A DNA stretch of 64,000 nucleotides from an uncultured Bacteroidales bacterium (GTDB taxonomy: Bacteria; Bacteroidota; Bacteroidia; Bacteroidales; P3): contig CAJOIV010000004.1 of assembly GCA_905234665.1 (NCBI GenBank), positions 1 to 64,000 of the forward strand. Direction: 5' to 3'. The notes under the pieces are model-generated. The model ran no database searches. It saw only the letters and a program-made list of their open reading frames with translations, and had not been told where the DNA came from. Each line of letters begins with the position of its first letter. Position 1 is the stretch's first letter. The position numbers and the translations under genes were made by a program. Below are positions 52,507 to 60,467 of the stretch, piece by piece.

Positions 52507-54099
52507 TCAGTCCTCCTTGGTGCTTTTATCATTGGTTTTACCTTCCACTTCGGGGACATCATCGCCATGCGCCGTGATGTATTTGCGGTTCGGGTCGTTA
52601 GGGGTAGTGGTGGTGGGACGAAGCACACCCATCAGCACCAGTTTGGTGGTGTATTGAAGGACTGTTCTTGTTTGATATTTTACTCCAATCATCTCCAATA
52701 TCTCCTGTGCCGTGCGAGGCATCACGTCACAGAACTCTAATACTTTTCGCTGCTTGGCAGTCAGGCGAACTCTATTACTTTTTTGCTGAACTCTATTACT
52801 TTTTTCGCCTAACTCTATTACTTTTTCGCCAAGCTCTGTTACTTTTTCTCCAAGCTCGGTTACTTTTTCGTCGAGGTCTGACACTTTTTGCTTCCGATAG
52901 ATGATTGTGCGGAAGTCTTCCGCCTGACGGAACTCAGGGGCACGAAGTCCGTATCCTTCACAAGCGGTTATCATATCCGTTGTGCCTGTTCCGAGGTGCT
53001 CAATATATCCGGCAAGGAACAGCGGATGGGCAATGACGGGGTTCGTCGGCTCAGAGGAGTGAATCTCGCGCAGTTTCTGCACGGTGAAGCCATCGGGCAG
53101 TCGGCCTGGGTTCCAAATCTCCACCCTATCGCGAAAGAGCATCACCTGCACGCTGGCATTGCTGGTATAGTCGCGATGTGCCACTGCGTTGGCAATGGCT
53201 TCAGCCACGGCGCTTTCGGGCAGCTCGTAGTCGACAGGAGCATCGGCAGAATGGTCGCGGGTGCCGACACGGGCATCGATGCGGGACATCACGAAACCGA
53301 CAGCCTTGTCAATCATCTCGAAGGGCGAACCCGTAAACACCTGATAGTTGCGGATGGGCTTCTCGACGACTGTGCCATAGAATTGGGCACAGCGCACCTC
53401 GGACGTGCGGAAGAACCGCTGCGGGTCTTTGGCAAACAGCAGCAGGGCAGAATTGGTCAGACGGCCATCGTCGGTCAACACATGGATGCTGGAGAAGATT
53501 TTCTCCATGCCGTCGGCAAAGGTCAGCGGGAAATTGCGTTTCTCTTTGGCTTTGTTGACGAAAGTGCGGACGCGATCAGGGTCAATGTCGTCGTATGTGG
53601 CCACAGGATGGGCGGCAGCATCGAACGGTACACGGCGGATAACCTCCTTCTGCACCAGATAGTCGATGAGCGAATTGTACACAGCCGTGCGCAATTCCTC
53701 ATAGGTGGCGAAGCTGCGACGCACCACATCCTGTTCCACCTTGCTGATGAAGGCCTGCTCCTTGGGGTGGCGCGGCTCGTCGGAACGCAAAGTGTAGGTC
53801 AGCCGATGGGCGAAATGGGCGGTGGCGGTGTCGTATTCCCGCTCGGTAGGCGAAACGCCTTCAGCATCTTCGTAGCCGTATTGCGTACCGAAGATGCCGA
53901 GATAGATATGGCATTCTGCCGCCTGGGTGAGATAAGCCTTTTGGGCAGACACCTCAGAGGCGGGCATATCCTCGAAGATAAACGGCACGAAGAACTGCCC
54001 GAGCAGAGCATCGGTACGGATATAGTCGCATAGCTGTCGCCTCTCCTTGGCGAACTCGCCTTGTACGCTACTGATAAATACTTTGATATCTTGTGCCAT
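52507..54099 (-). CDS. DUF4062 protein with ATPase-like domain, R-M associated
   Basis: In this 530-residue protein residues 1-100 match DUF4062 (IKVFISSVQGEFAKERRQL, then CHIYLGIFGTQYG near 90). Residues about 190-410 contain a divergent AlbA/HATPase region (ESAVAEAIANAVAHRDYTSN near 300, GTGTTDMI near 370). From about 430 a heptad-like stretch repeats EKVTELG/EKVIELG four to five times, encoded by a 21-bp tandem repeat. A winged-helix domain ends the protein. It lies between hsdM and hsdS, the same place as the AlbA_2 gene of the first system, so both loci carry a similar accessory ATPase-like protein. Confidence 0.82.
   Translation of the reverse strand: MAQDIKVFISSVQGEFAKERRQLCDYIRTDALLGQFFVPFIFEDMPASEVSAQKAYLTQAAECHIYLGIFGTQYGYEDAEGVSPTEREYDTATAHFAHRLTYTLRSDEPRHPKEQAFISKVEQDVVRRSFATYEELRTAVYNSLIDYLVQKEVIRRVPFDAAAHPVATYDDIDPDRVRTFVNKAKEKRNFPLTFADGMEKIFSSIHVLTDDGRLTNSALLLFAKDPQRFFRTSEVRCAQFYGTVVEKPIRNYQVFTGSPFEMIDKAVGFVMSRIDARVGTRDHSADAPVDYELPESAVAEAIANAVAHRDYTSNASVQVMLFRDRVEIWNPGRLPDGFTVQKLREIHSSEPTNPVIAHPLFLAGYIEHLGTGTTDMITACEGYGLRAPEFRQAEDFRTIIYRKQKVSDLDEKVTELGEKVTELGEKVIELGEKSNRVQQKSNRVRLTAKQRKVLEFCDVMPRTAQEILEMIGVKYQTRTVLQYTTKLVLMGVLRPTTTTPNDPNRKYITAHGDDVPEVEGKTNDKSTKED
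52768..52873. repeat. 21-bp tandem repeat inside the DUF4062 gene
   Basis: Five degenerate 21-bp units (core CTCTATTACTTTTT on the plus strand) encode a heptad-like coiled-coil segment. The period is a multiple of three, so changes in copy number would lengthen the coil without frame loss. Confidence 0.88.
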
Positions 54100-54102
54100 A
54101 GG

Positions 54103-56190
54103 TCAGTCGAAGATTTTGGCGATACGTTCAGCGATGGAATTCTCCAGGTCCTGGAACTGTGTTTTCAGAACCTGGCTGTCGGTGGGCTTCTTGTACTTGT
54201 AGAAATAGCGGGTGAAGGGTATCTCGGCACCAGTCTTGATGACGGGCTTCTTCTTGGAGAGGTCTTCCTCGAAGAAGGCTTTGGCATCGGGGATATGCGG
54301 CAGCACTTCGCGCTTCATATAGGTGTCGATGTCCTCGTCGAATCGCACAATCTCGATATCCTTCGTATCCTTGTCGTAGATGATGTTGCCCTTCTTGTCG
54401 CGATGAATCTCGGCATTCTTGTCCATAACCGACAAGCCTTCAACAATGGAGTCAAAGAGCTTGTCCTTGGGCATAACGACACCTTCCAATGCCTTTTGCA
54501 GAACAGGCTCAAATTCGGAAAGCGACAGATAGACTTTGTCTGAGACAGCAGCGCGCAGGGCTGCCAACACTTTGTTATAGCGGGGTTCGTTGGCTTTGTA
54601 TTCCTCCACCTTCTTCAGCTCCTTGTCGGTGGGATCTTCTTTCTCGTCAATTTCAGCAATCTTGGCGGCATCGTACAACGCATTGAGTGTACCCGAAAGG
54701 AGCATCTGCCCGATGCGCTCCTCGTTGATGGCATAGCTGCGCTGGAGGGGTTGCATCACAGCGTACTCGCGATAGATAAACTCTGTGTTGGGGTATATCT
54801 TGCAGAGGTCGTTCTCTTCAAATTGGAGATACAAATCGGTAATGGCCTTGCGCTCCGCAGGTCCAATCTCGTTCTTCTTGTTTCCAAGAGGCTTGCGCAG
54901 CTTATGGCACATTGTGGTGGCGTCAATCAACTGTATCTTGCCTTTGCGCTCAGCACGCTTGTTCATGGAAATCACCCAGATGTAGGTGGCGATACCCGTG
55001 TTGTAGAAAAGGTCGGTGGGCAAGGCGATGATGGCCTCTATACGGTCCTTCTCCAACATCCAGCGGCGTATCTGACTTTCGCCCGACGCTGTGCCTCCCA
55101 CGAAGAGTGGCGAGCCGTCTTCGATGATGGCGGCACGACCATTCTTAGGGTTGAGCTTGTCAATGGCTGACTGCAGGAAAAGCATCTGCATATCGCCTGA
55201 GCCGGGCAAGCCAGCACCCCAGCGCCCGTCTTTGCCTTTCTTGTATTCGTTGAGGACGGCATCTTCAACACCCTCACCGGCATCCTTGCCTCCCCATGCT
55301 GTTCCAAAGGGAGGATTCTCAATGACGAAACGCATCTTGGTGTCAGGAAAAGCGTCGGCCTTCATCGTGTCCTGAAAACGGATGTTAGAAATGTCCTGAC
55401 CCTTGATAAGCATCTCGGCAAGACACATGGCGTAGGATTCGGGGTTGTTCTCATGTCCGAACAAACGGATGTTGGCGTCGGGATTGTAGCGCTTGATGAA
55501 GTTGTAGGAGGTGGAGAGCATGCCGCCAGTGCCGCAAGCCTGGTCGAGAATGGTGATCTCGCGGCCAGGCTGCAACACATCCTCGCTGCCTTCGGAGAGC
55601 AGCACGCTGACCATCGTCTTGATGATGTCACGACCCGTGTAGTGGTCGCCCGCTTCGGCATTTTCAGAGAATTTACGGATGAGTTCCTCAAAGATATAGC
55701 CCATCTTCATGCCGTCGATGGTCTTGGGGTCGAGGTCGAGTTCAGAGAAAGCCTTAACGACAGAATAGAGGCGGTTGTGCTTGTCCATCTTCTCGATTTG
55801 TTTCTCAAATTCAAGGTCACGCAGAATGCCTTGCACGTTTGCTGAGAAACCTTCGATATAGGCTATAAAGTTGGCAGCAAGGTGGTCGGAGTCGTTGCAG
55901 AGTTCGGCCAGGTCGAAACGGGAGGTATTATAGAACTGGTAGCCGGAGATTTTCTGCATCGCCTTTGCCGGGAAGTTGGGATTCTTTTTGTATTGCTCGA
56001 CCACCGCCTTCTTGGTGGGCGCAAGGGCACACTCGAAACGGCGCAGGATAGTCATCGGGATAATGACGTCCTTGTATTTGTCACTCTGATAGGGCCCTCG
56101 CAGTTTGTTGGCGATAGACCATATAAAGTTCACCTCAGCCGAAACATCTATGGGCTTGTCATCCCACATCGGGTCGATATATTCTTTCAT
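54103..56190 (-). CDS. hsdM: Type I restriction methyltransferase subunit (HsdM) of the second system
   Basis: This 695-residue N6-adenine methyltransferase has an N-terminal HsdM helical domain (FIWSIANKLRGPYQ), the SAM motif DQACGTGGML near 217, the catalytic NPPFGTAWGG near 293, and a long C-terminal helical region including a segment near 560-620 that is absent in the first HsdM. It is the first gene of the minus-strand operon, 3 nt before the DUF4062 gene. A promoter lies about 103 nt upstream. Confidence 0.95.
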   Translation of the reverse strand: MKEYIDPMWDDKPIDVSAEVNFIWSIANKLRGPYQSDKYKDVIIPMTILRRFECALAPTKKAVVEQYKKNPNFPAKAMQKISGYQFYNTSRFDLAELCNDSDHLAANFIAYIEGFSANVQGILRDLEFEKQIEKMDKHNRLYSVVKAFSELDLDPKTIDGMKMGYIFEELIRKFSENAEAGDHYTGRDIIKTMVSVLLSEGSEDVLQPGREITILDQACGTGGMLSTSYNFIKRYNPDANIRLFGHENNPESYAMCLAEMLIKGQDISNIRFQDTMKADAFPDTKMRFVIENPPFGTAWGGKDAGEGVEDAVLNEYKKGKDGRWGAGLPGSGDMQMLFLQSAIDKLNPKNGRAAIIEDGSPLFVGGTASGESQIRRWMLEKDRIEAIIALPTDLFYNTGIATYIWVISMNKRAERKGKIQLIDATTMCHKLRKPLGNKKNEIGPAERKAITDLYLQFEENDLCKIYPNTEFIYREYAVMQPLQRSYAINEERIGQMLLSGTLNALYDAAKIAEIDEKEDPTDKELKKVEEYKANEPRYNKVLAALRAAVSDKVYLSLSEFEPVLQKALEGVVMPKDKLFDSIVEGLSVMDKNAEIHRDKKGNIIYDKDTKDIEIVRFDEDIDTYMKREVLPHIPDAKAFFEEDLSKKKPVIKTGAEIPFTRYFYKYKKPTDSQVLKTQFQDLENSIAERIAKIFD

Positions 56191-56262
56191 AATCCTTTTG
56201 TTCTTGTGTTATGCCAACAGCCTTCAACTTAGAATCTTCAGGGTATTCTGTCTTTGTGATAG

Positions 56263-56280
56263 ACACCTGTTTGTAGGTGT
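56263..56280. promoter_or_regulatory. Inverted repeat in the leader of the second R-M operon (possible operator)
   Basis: ACACCT-GTTTGT-AGGTGT lies about 6-23 nt downstream of the expected transcription start. Half-site-like copies (TACCTACAA) lie in the -33 region. It could bind a regulator such as a C-protein or the S24-type domain; that link is conjecture. Confidence 0.4.
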
Positions 56281-56292
56281 ATAAAAAATCTA

Positions 56293-56323
56293 CAAAAATA
56301 CAAAAAATATCCGATACCTACAA
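56293..56323 (-). promoter_or_regulatory. Promoter of the second type I R-M operon
   Basis: On the minus strand -7 TATTTTTG (plus 56293-56300) and -33 TTG (plus 56321-56323) are separated by 20 bp, a full phylum-type match about 103 nt upstream of hsdM. Confidence 0.7.
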
Positions 56324-56904
56324 CAAACAATTGTATTGTTCGCTGCAAAATAATGGAAACGAGTTCGATACAACATGCCTTGCGGGGTGAGTTGATGAAT
56401 AACTCCCCTTCAAAACTCCTTAATAGGCACTAGAATGAAAGGGTTTTCTCGGACTAACAATTCCCGACATTAACCCCCCAAAAGCCGTCTCCCTCCTGTT
56501 CTGGAGAGTGTGTCGTTTTGAACACTTTTCTTCAAAAAATGCCATCGGCAGAATGAAAGAAAGACAGGTTGTTGCTATCTAATGGTTTCCGACAAGACCT
56601 TTCAAATGGATTCAATAAGAAGTAGGGCTAGCGGCTGGTGACGTCAGCCCTTTTACTTCCCTTTGCTGCAGGTTTGCCCCTCTTTCGTTGCTTCTTTGCC
56701 GCGGGTTGTGTTGTTCGCCGATTGTTCTTCGATTGTTCTTCGATTCTTCTTCGTTTTCAAAACGGAATACAATCGAAGAACAATCGAAGAACAAACAGAG
56801 AAGAAACGAGGTTGCGACAACGCCGCCCCGAGGTGAGGGCCAGGGGGCGGCGAAGGGATGGGAAAAGGGCAAGGGGACTCGCCCTCAGGGAGATGGGGAT
56901 TGCT
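56324..56904. other. Intergenic region between the R-M operon and sufS
   Basis: The 580-bp gap contains no convincing gene. It holds the long inverted repeat described separately (56722-56794). Frames that cross it on either strand give Arg/Asn/Glu-rich peptides (for example NNRRTIGEQ) typical of translated repeats. Confidence 0.6.
56722..56794. repeat. Long inverted repeat with internal direct repeats
   Basis: Perfect 24-bp arms (56722-56745 and 56771-56794) each consist of two copies of TTGTTCTTCGA or its complement. The 25-nt spacer contains a further palindrome, CGTTTT-C-AAAACG. It lies downstream of sufS (minus strand), so it could act as a terminator, but there is no T tract and the internal direct repeats suggest a dispersed element. 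Confidence 0.9.
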
Positions 56905-58179
56905 TTATTGCAGCATCGGGGCGATGCGGAGGAGGGCGTCGTGGAGGGCGTCGATGTCGGCCTGGGTGGTGTAGCAGGCAAAGGAGGCACGGACGGTGCC
57001 GGGGATGCCGTAGCGGTCCATGATGGGCTGGGTGCAGTGGTGGCCCGTGCGGACGGCGATGCCGAGTTTGTCGAGGAGGGTGCCAACATCGTAGGGGTGC
57101 GCGTCGCCGAGGAGGAAGGAGATGACGCCGGCCTTGCGGGGGGCGGTGCCTATGAAGCGGATGCCGGGGACGGTGCTGAGCTTCTCCAGGGCGTAGCGCA
57201 TGAGACTCTCCTCATGGGCTTGGATGGCGGGGAGGCCGGTTTTGACACACTCCTCAGTCGGCTGAGCCGACAGCTCCCCTAACTTAGGGGAGCAGCTGTA
57301 ATTCAGCATGAAGTCGATGGCGGAGCCGAGGCCGAGGACGTCGCCGACGGAGGGGGTGCCGGCCTCGAAGCGGAAGGGCAACTCGTTGTAGGTGGTGCGC
57401 TCGAAGGTGACGTCCTTGATCATCTCGCCGCCGCCCTGGTAGGGGGGCAGGGTGTCGAGGATCTCCTCGCGGCCATACATGACGCCGACACCCATGGGGG
57501 CATACATCTTGTGGCCCGAGAAACAGTAGAAGTCGCATCCGATGGCCTGCACGTCGACGGCCATGTGGGCCACGGCCTGCGCGCCGTCGATGAGGACGGG
57601 GACGCCGTGCTCGTGGGCAATGCGGGTAATCTCCTCGACGGGGTTGACGGTGCCGAGGGTGTTGGAGACATGGGTGCAGGCCACGAGACGGGTGTTCCCG
57701 TTGAAAAGGGCGCGGTAGGCGTCGAGGTCGAGGACACCCTCATCGCTGAAGGGGATGACGCGGAGGGTGGCTCCCGCCAGCTGCCAGGGGACGATGTTGG
57801 AATGGTGCTCCATGCCAGAGACGATAACCTCTGGGGAATGTGTGAATGTGTGAATGTGTGAATGTGTGAGTTGTTGGTCATTCCACAACTTGCCTAAGGA
57901 GGAGGCCACGAGGTTGATGCTCTCGGTGGTGCCGCGGGTGAAGACTATCTCGCGATGGCTGCGGGCGTTGATGAAGGACTGCACCTGCCGACGGACGGCC
58001 TCGTAGCGCTCGGTGGCCTCGGCGGCGAGACGGTGGGCGCCGCGGTGGATGTTGCTGTTGAGGGTGCGGTAATAGTCTGTCAAGGTGTCGATGACCTGCT
58101 GCGGCTTCTGCGTGGTGGCGGCATTGTCGAGGTAGACGAGACGATGGCCGTAGATTTGGGTGTCGAGGATGGGGAACAT
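56905..58179 (-). CDS. sufS: Cysteine desulfurase SufS with two inserted repeat segments
   Basis: This 424-residue PLP enzyme releases sulfur from cysteine for Fe-S cluster assembly. Visible features are the N-terminal YLDNAATTQKP, the PLP Lys224 (SGHKMYAPMG), and Cys382 in RTGHHCTQP, all as in SufS. Two segments are absent from usual SufS: QLTHSHIHTFTHS before the conserved VSGMEHHSNIVPW block, encoded by an 8-bp repeat (57836-57867), and CSPKLGELSAQPTEECVK near residue 295, encoded by a palindromic element (57246-57298). Both keep the frame and probably form surface loops. The gene is the last of the minus-strand unit starting with sprA. Confidence 0.95.
   Translation of the reverse strand: MFPILDTQIYGHRLVYLDNAATTQKPQQVIDTLTDYYRTLNSNIHRGAHRLAAEATERYEAVRRQVQSFINARSHREIVFTRGTTESINLVASSLGKLWNDQQLTHSHIHTFTHSPEVIVSGMEHHSNIVPWQLAGATLRVIPFSDEGVLDLDAYRALFNGNTRLVACTHVSNTLGTVNPVEEITRIAHEHGVPVLIDGAQAVAHMAVDVQAIGCDFYCFSGHKMYAPMGVGVMYGREEILDTLPPYQGGGEMIKDVTFERTTYNELPFRFEAGTPSVGDVLGLGSAIDFMLNYSCSPKLGELSAQPTEECVKTGLPAIQAHEESLMRYALEKLSTVPGIRFIGTAPRKAGVISFLLGDAHPYDVGTLLDKLGIAVRTGHHCTQPIMDRYGIPGTVRASFACYTTQADIDALHDALLRIAPMLQ
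57246..57298. repeat. Palindromic element, variant copy inside sufS
   Basis: Read on the minus strand: CAGCTGCTCCCCTAAGTTAG, then GGGAGCTG, GTCGGCT-C-AGCCGAC and TGAGGAGTGTG. The CCCCTAA-G-TTAGGGG hairpin is intact, the second hairpin is a different one, and the outer ends pair less well than in the core form. It resembles copy E at 24643. It keeps the sufS frame. Confidence 0.9.
57836..57869. repeat. 8-bp tandem repeat inside sufS
   Basis: Four exact GAATGTGT units lie in the coding sequence. As 8 is not a multiple of three, a change by one unit would shift the frame. The same unit occurs between sprA and the TPR gene (60430-60465). Confidence 0.9.
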
Positions 58180-58215
58180 GGGGAGAATTAGGAATGAGGA
58201 ATTAGGAATGAGAAA

Positions 58216-58374
58216 TTAGGAGAGGGGTTGGTGCTTGTATATAATATAGTAGACGATGAGGACGATGACGAGGAGGGCGAAGAAGATGAAGAAGGCCACG
58301 CTGCAGCCGCGTTTGGGCAGCGGGCGGTCCTTGCGGAGGAAGAGGCGGTTGAGGTCAAAGTTGTTCTCGGCCAT
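58216..58374 (-). CDS. Small single-helix membrane protein
   Basis: This 52-residue protein has a charged N-terminus (RLFLRKDRPLPKRGC) and one transmembrane helix (about residues 24-46, AFFIFFALLVIVLIVYYIIY). The start ATG at 58374 overlaps the stop of the DedA gene (TAATG), and the gene lies before sufS with 36 nt between. The coupled start and the clean amphipathic/hydrophobic split make a real gene likely. I know of no family; a role with DedA or as a small membrane accessory is inference. Confidence 0.62.
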   Translation of the reverse strand: MAENNFDLNRLFLRKDRPLPKRGCSVAFFIFFALLVIVLIVYYIIYKHQPLS

Positions 58375-59129
58375 TATTTCTTGCGTTTCTTGATGATGGC
58401 GCGGACGACGAGGAAGACCACGGTGGCGGCGAAGAGGATGACGATGATGACGGAGAGTTCCTTGCTGTACTTCTCAATGACCGTGGGGTCGGCTGCCTGA
58501 TAGGCGAGGTAGCCGAGGAGGGCGAGGATGCAGTTCCAGGCGCCCGCACCGAGGAAGGTGAAGAAAGAGAAGGGCAGGAGGTTCATCTTGGAGAGGCCCG
58601 CGGGGATGGAGATGAGCTGCCGGATGACGGGGATGAAGCGTCCCACGAGGGTGGAGACGTTGCCGTGGTCGTTGAAGTAGGTCTCGGCGCGCTGCACCTT
58701 CTCCTCGGAGAGCTGCAGCAGGTGGCCCACCCGGCTGCGGGCGAAGGCATAGATGATGGGTCTTCCGAGCCAGCGCGAGAGGAAGTAGTTGATGTAGGCC
58801 CCCAGCATGGCGCCGAGGGTGCCGATGAGGACGATGAGCCATATCTTCATGCCGCCCTTGGTGTCGGGGTTGCAGGCCACATAGACGGCCGGCGGGATGA
58901 CCACCTCGGAGGGGAAGGGCACGAAGGAACTCTCGAGGGTCATGAGGGCGCCGACGGCGGTGTAGTTCATGTTGGCGTCGTACCATTCGAGGAGGTCGGC
59001 GACGAAGCCCGTGGAGCTGCTGTCGGTGCCGCGCACCTGCTCGGCCACACCGGTCTGGGCCTGTAGGGAATTGAGAATTGAGAATTGAAAATTGAAAATT
59101 AAGAGGGCGGCTAATAGAATCTTTTTCAT
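58374..59129 (-). CDS. DedA-family membrane protein
   Basis: This 251-residue protein has an N-terminal signal-like helix (LLAALLIFNFQFSILNSLQAQ), then the DedA/SNARE-associated core: ESSFVPFPSEVVIP near 62-75, FLSRWLGR near 115 and GRFIPVIRQLISIPAG near 165. Several transmembrane helices follow. The family is thought to move undecaprenyl phosphate or phospholipids across the inner membrane. The residues IFNFQFSILNS of the signal-like helix are encoded by five 7-bp repeats (59068-59102). I chose the ATG at 59129; the frame continues upstream only as a shadow of the TPR gene. Confidence 0.88.
   Translation of the reverse strand: MKKILLAALLIFNFQFSILNSLQAQTGVAEQVRGTDSSSTGFVADLLEWYDANMNYTAVGALMTLESSFVPFPSEVVIPPAVYVACNPDTKGGMKIWLIVLIGTLGAMLGAYINYFLSRWLGRPIIYAFARSRVGHLLQLSEEKVQRAETYFNDHGNVSTLVGRFIPVIRQLISIPAGLSKMNLLPFSFFTFLGAGAWNCILALLGYLAYQAADPTVIEKYSKELSVIIVILFAATVVFLVVRAIIKKRKK
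59068..59102. repeat. 7-bp tandem repeat encoding part of the DedA signal-like helix
   Basis: Five GAATTGA/AAATTGA heptads lie within the coding sequence and translate as IFNFQFSILNS. It is the same heptad family as at 19466, 22367 and 30796, here in a gene. Confidence 0.88.
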
Positions 59130-59148
59130 GGGGGTGGTTATTGGGTGA

Positions 59149-60420
59149 CTATTCTTGTTTGGCGGAATTGATGATGGTGAGGGCGTCGTAGTCGTCGGCC
59201 AGTTCGGGACACTGGTCGAGGAGGTCGGCCATGGACGAGGGGAACTGGCGCGCGAGTGCGCGGAGGATGTGGAGCATACGGTTGCGGCGGCCCATGTGGT
59301 GGTAGCAGATGACCAGGCGGTAGTCGAAGGCGTAGACATCGGCGGCGTCGGTGCGTCCGTTCTCGAGCAGGTTGCTGGCTTTGCGGTAGTCGCCGTCGCG
59401 CAGGTAGAAATCGGCCAGCCGCAGCCAGTGGAGGTCGACGTCGGGCTCCACCTCTATGGCTTTGCGGTAGTGGTCTTCGGCGTCGCCCTTGTAGCCCATG
59501 GCCTCGCAGCAGAGGCCTATGTCGCCCCATGCCAAGCCGTAGGAGGGATTCTCCTTGATGACCTCGTGGTAGTAGGAGACGGCGGTGTGGTAGTTGCCGT
59601 TCTCGCGGAAGATGGCGCCGATGGTGTAGACCACGTAGGAACGGTCGTCGGCATAGGGGAGGGCGTCGTGGAGGGCCTGGACAGCGCGCCCCAGGTTGCC
59701 GAGGTAGGCGTCGTAGAAGGACTTATCGATGGCGATGGCATACTCGAAGGCGTCGGCCGCCTGCTCATAGAGCGTGTGCCACGAATAGACGCAGCCAAGG
59801 CAGTACCACCCCCATTTCGAGAAGGGATGGTCGGAGACATGCTGTTTGTAGTAGTCGACGGCGGTGTCGAGTTGCTCCATCTCGTCCCAGGTGCAGGCGA
59901 GGTTGTAGAGGGAGTGGTCGTCGTTGGGGTCGGCCTTGATGGCTTTGCGGTAGTAGTTGACGGACAGGTCGAGGAGGCGCAGCTTGTAGTACTCGTCGGC
60001 CACGTTGCTGTAGATGATGCCCAGTTCATAGCCGTCGGCCGCGGCGCGCAGGTAGTAGTCGATGGCCTTGCGGGGCTGCTCGGTCATGCTGTAGATGGCG
60101 CCGATGGCGTAGCAGATATCTGTGTTGCGGGGAGATTTCTTCTCTAGTTCCTGGAGCAGTTTGAGGGCCTGGTTGTACTGGCCTGTGACGCTCCAGAGGT
60201 GCGCGCGGCGCAGCCGTATCTCGTCGTTGGCCGGATAGAGCCGCTCGCCAAAGGTGACGGCGGCTTCAAGTCCTTCGATATCGGCCACTTCGAGGTAGTA
60301 GTCGGCGATGATTTCCAATTGGTCGACATCGAAGAAACGGTGTCCGTCGGTGGGGTTCTCAAACGAGAGCACCAGGTTGCGCACGTCGGGTTCGAAGTCT
60401 TTGAATCGGTCGAGGTTCAT
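59149..60420 (-). CDS. Tetratricopeptide-repeat protein
   Basis: This 423-residue soluble protein is built almost entirely of TPR units (for example DICYAIGAIYSMTEQPRKAIDYYLRA near 100, SLYNLACTWDEMEQLDTAVDYYKQH near 170, LAWGDIGLCCEAMGYKGDAEDHYRKAIEVEP near 315). There is no signal peptide. It is a likely scaffold in the cytoplasm. It lies between sprA and the DedA gene, 19 nt before the latter. Similar TPR genes occur near this place in other Bacteroidales, but the partner is unknown to me. Confidence 0.88.
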   Translation of the reverse strand: MNLDRFKDFEPDVRNLVLSFENPTDGHRFFDVDQLEIIADYYLEVADIEGLEAAVTFGERLYPANDEIRLRRAHLWSVTGQYNQALKLLQELEKKSPRNTDICYAIGAIYSMTEQPRKAIDYYLRAAADGYELGIIYSNVADEYYKLRLLDLSVNYYRKAIKADPNDDHSLYNLACTWDEMEQLDTAVDYYKQHVSDHPFSKWGWYCLGCVYSWHTLYEQAADAFEYAIAIDKSFYDAYLGNLGRAVQALHDALPYADDRSYVVYTIGAIFRENGNYHTAVSYYHEVIKENPSYGLAWGDIGLCCEAMGYKGDAEDHYRKAIEVEPDVDLHWLRLADFYLRDGDYRKASNLLENGRTDAADVYAFDYRLVICYHHMGRRNRMLHILRALARQFPSSMADLLDQCPELADDYDALTIINSAKQE

Positions 60421-60424
60421 GTAA

Positions 60425-60467
60425 GTTGAATGCTTGAATGTGTGAGTGTGTGAATGTGTGAGTGGGG
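60425..60467. repeat. GAATGTGTGAGTGTGT tract between sprA and the TPR gene
   Basis: Four GAATGTGT/GAGTGTGT units lie in the 47-bp gap. It is the same unit as inside sufS, 2.6 kb away. Confidence 0.75.
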
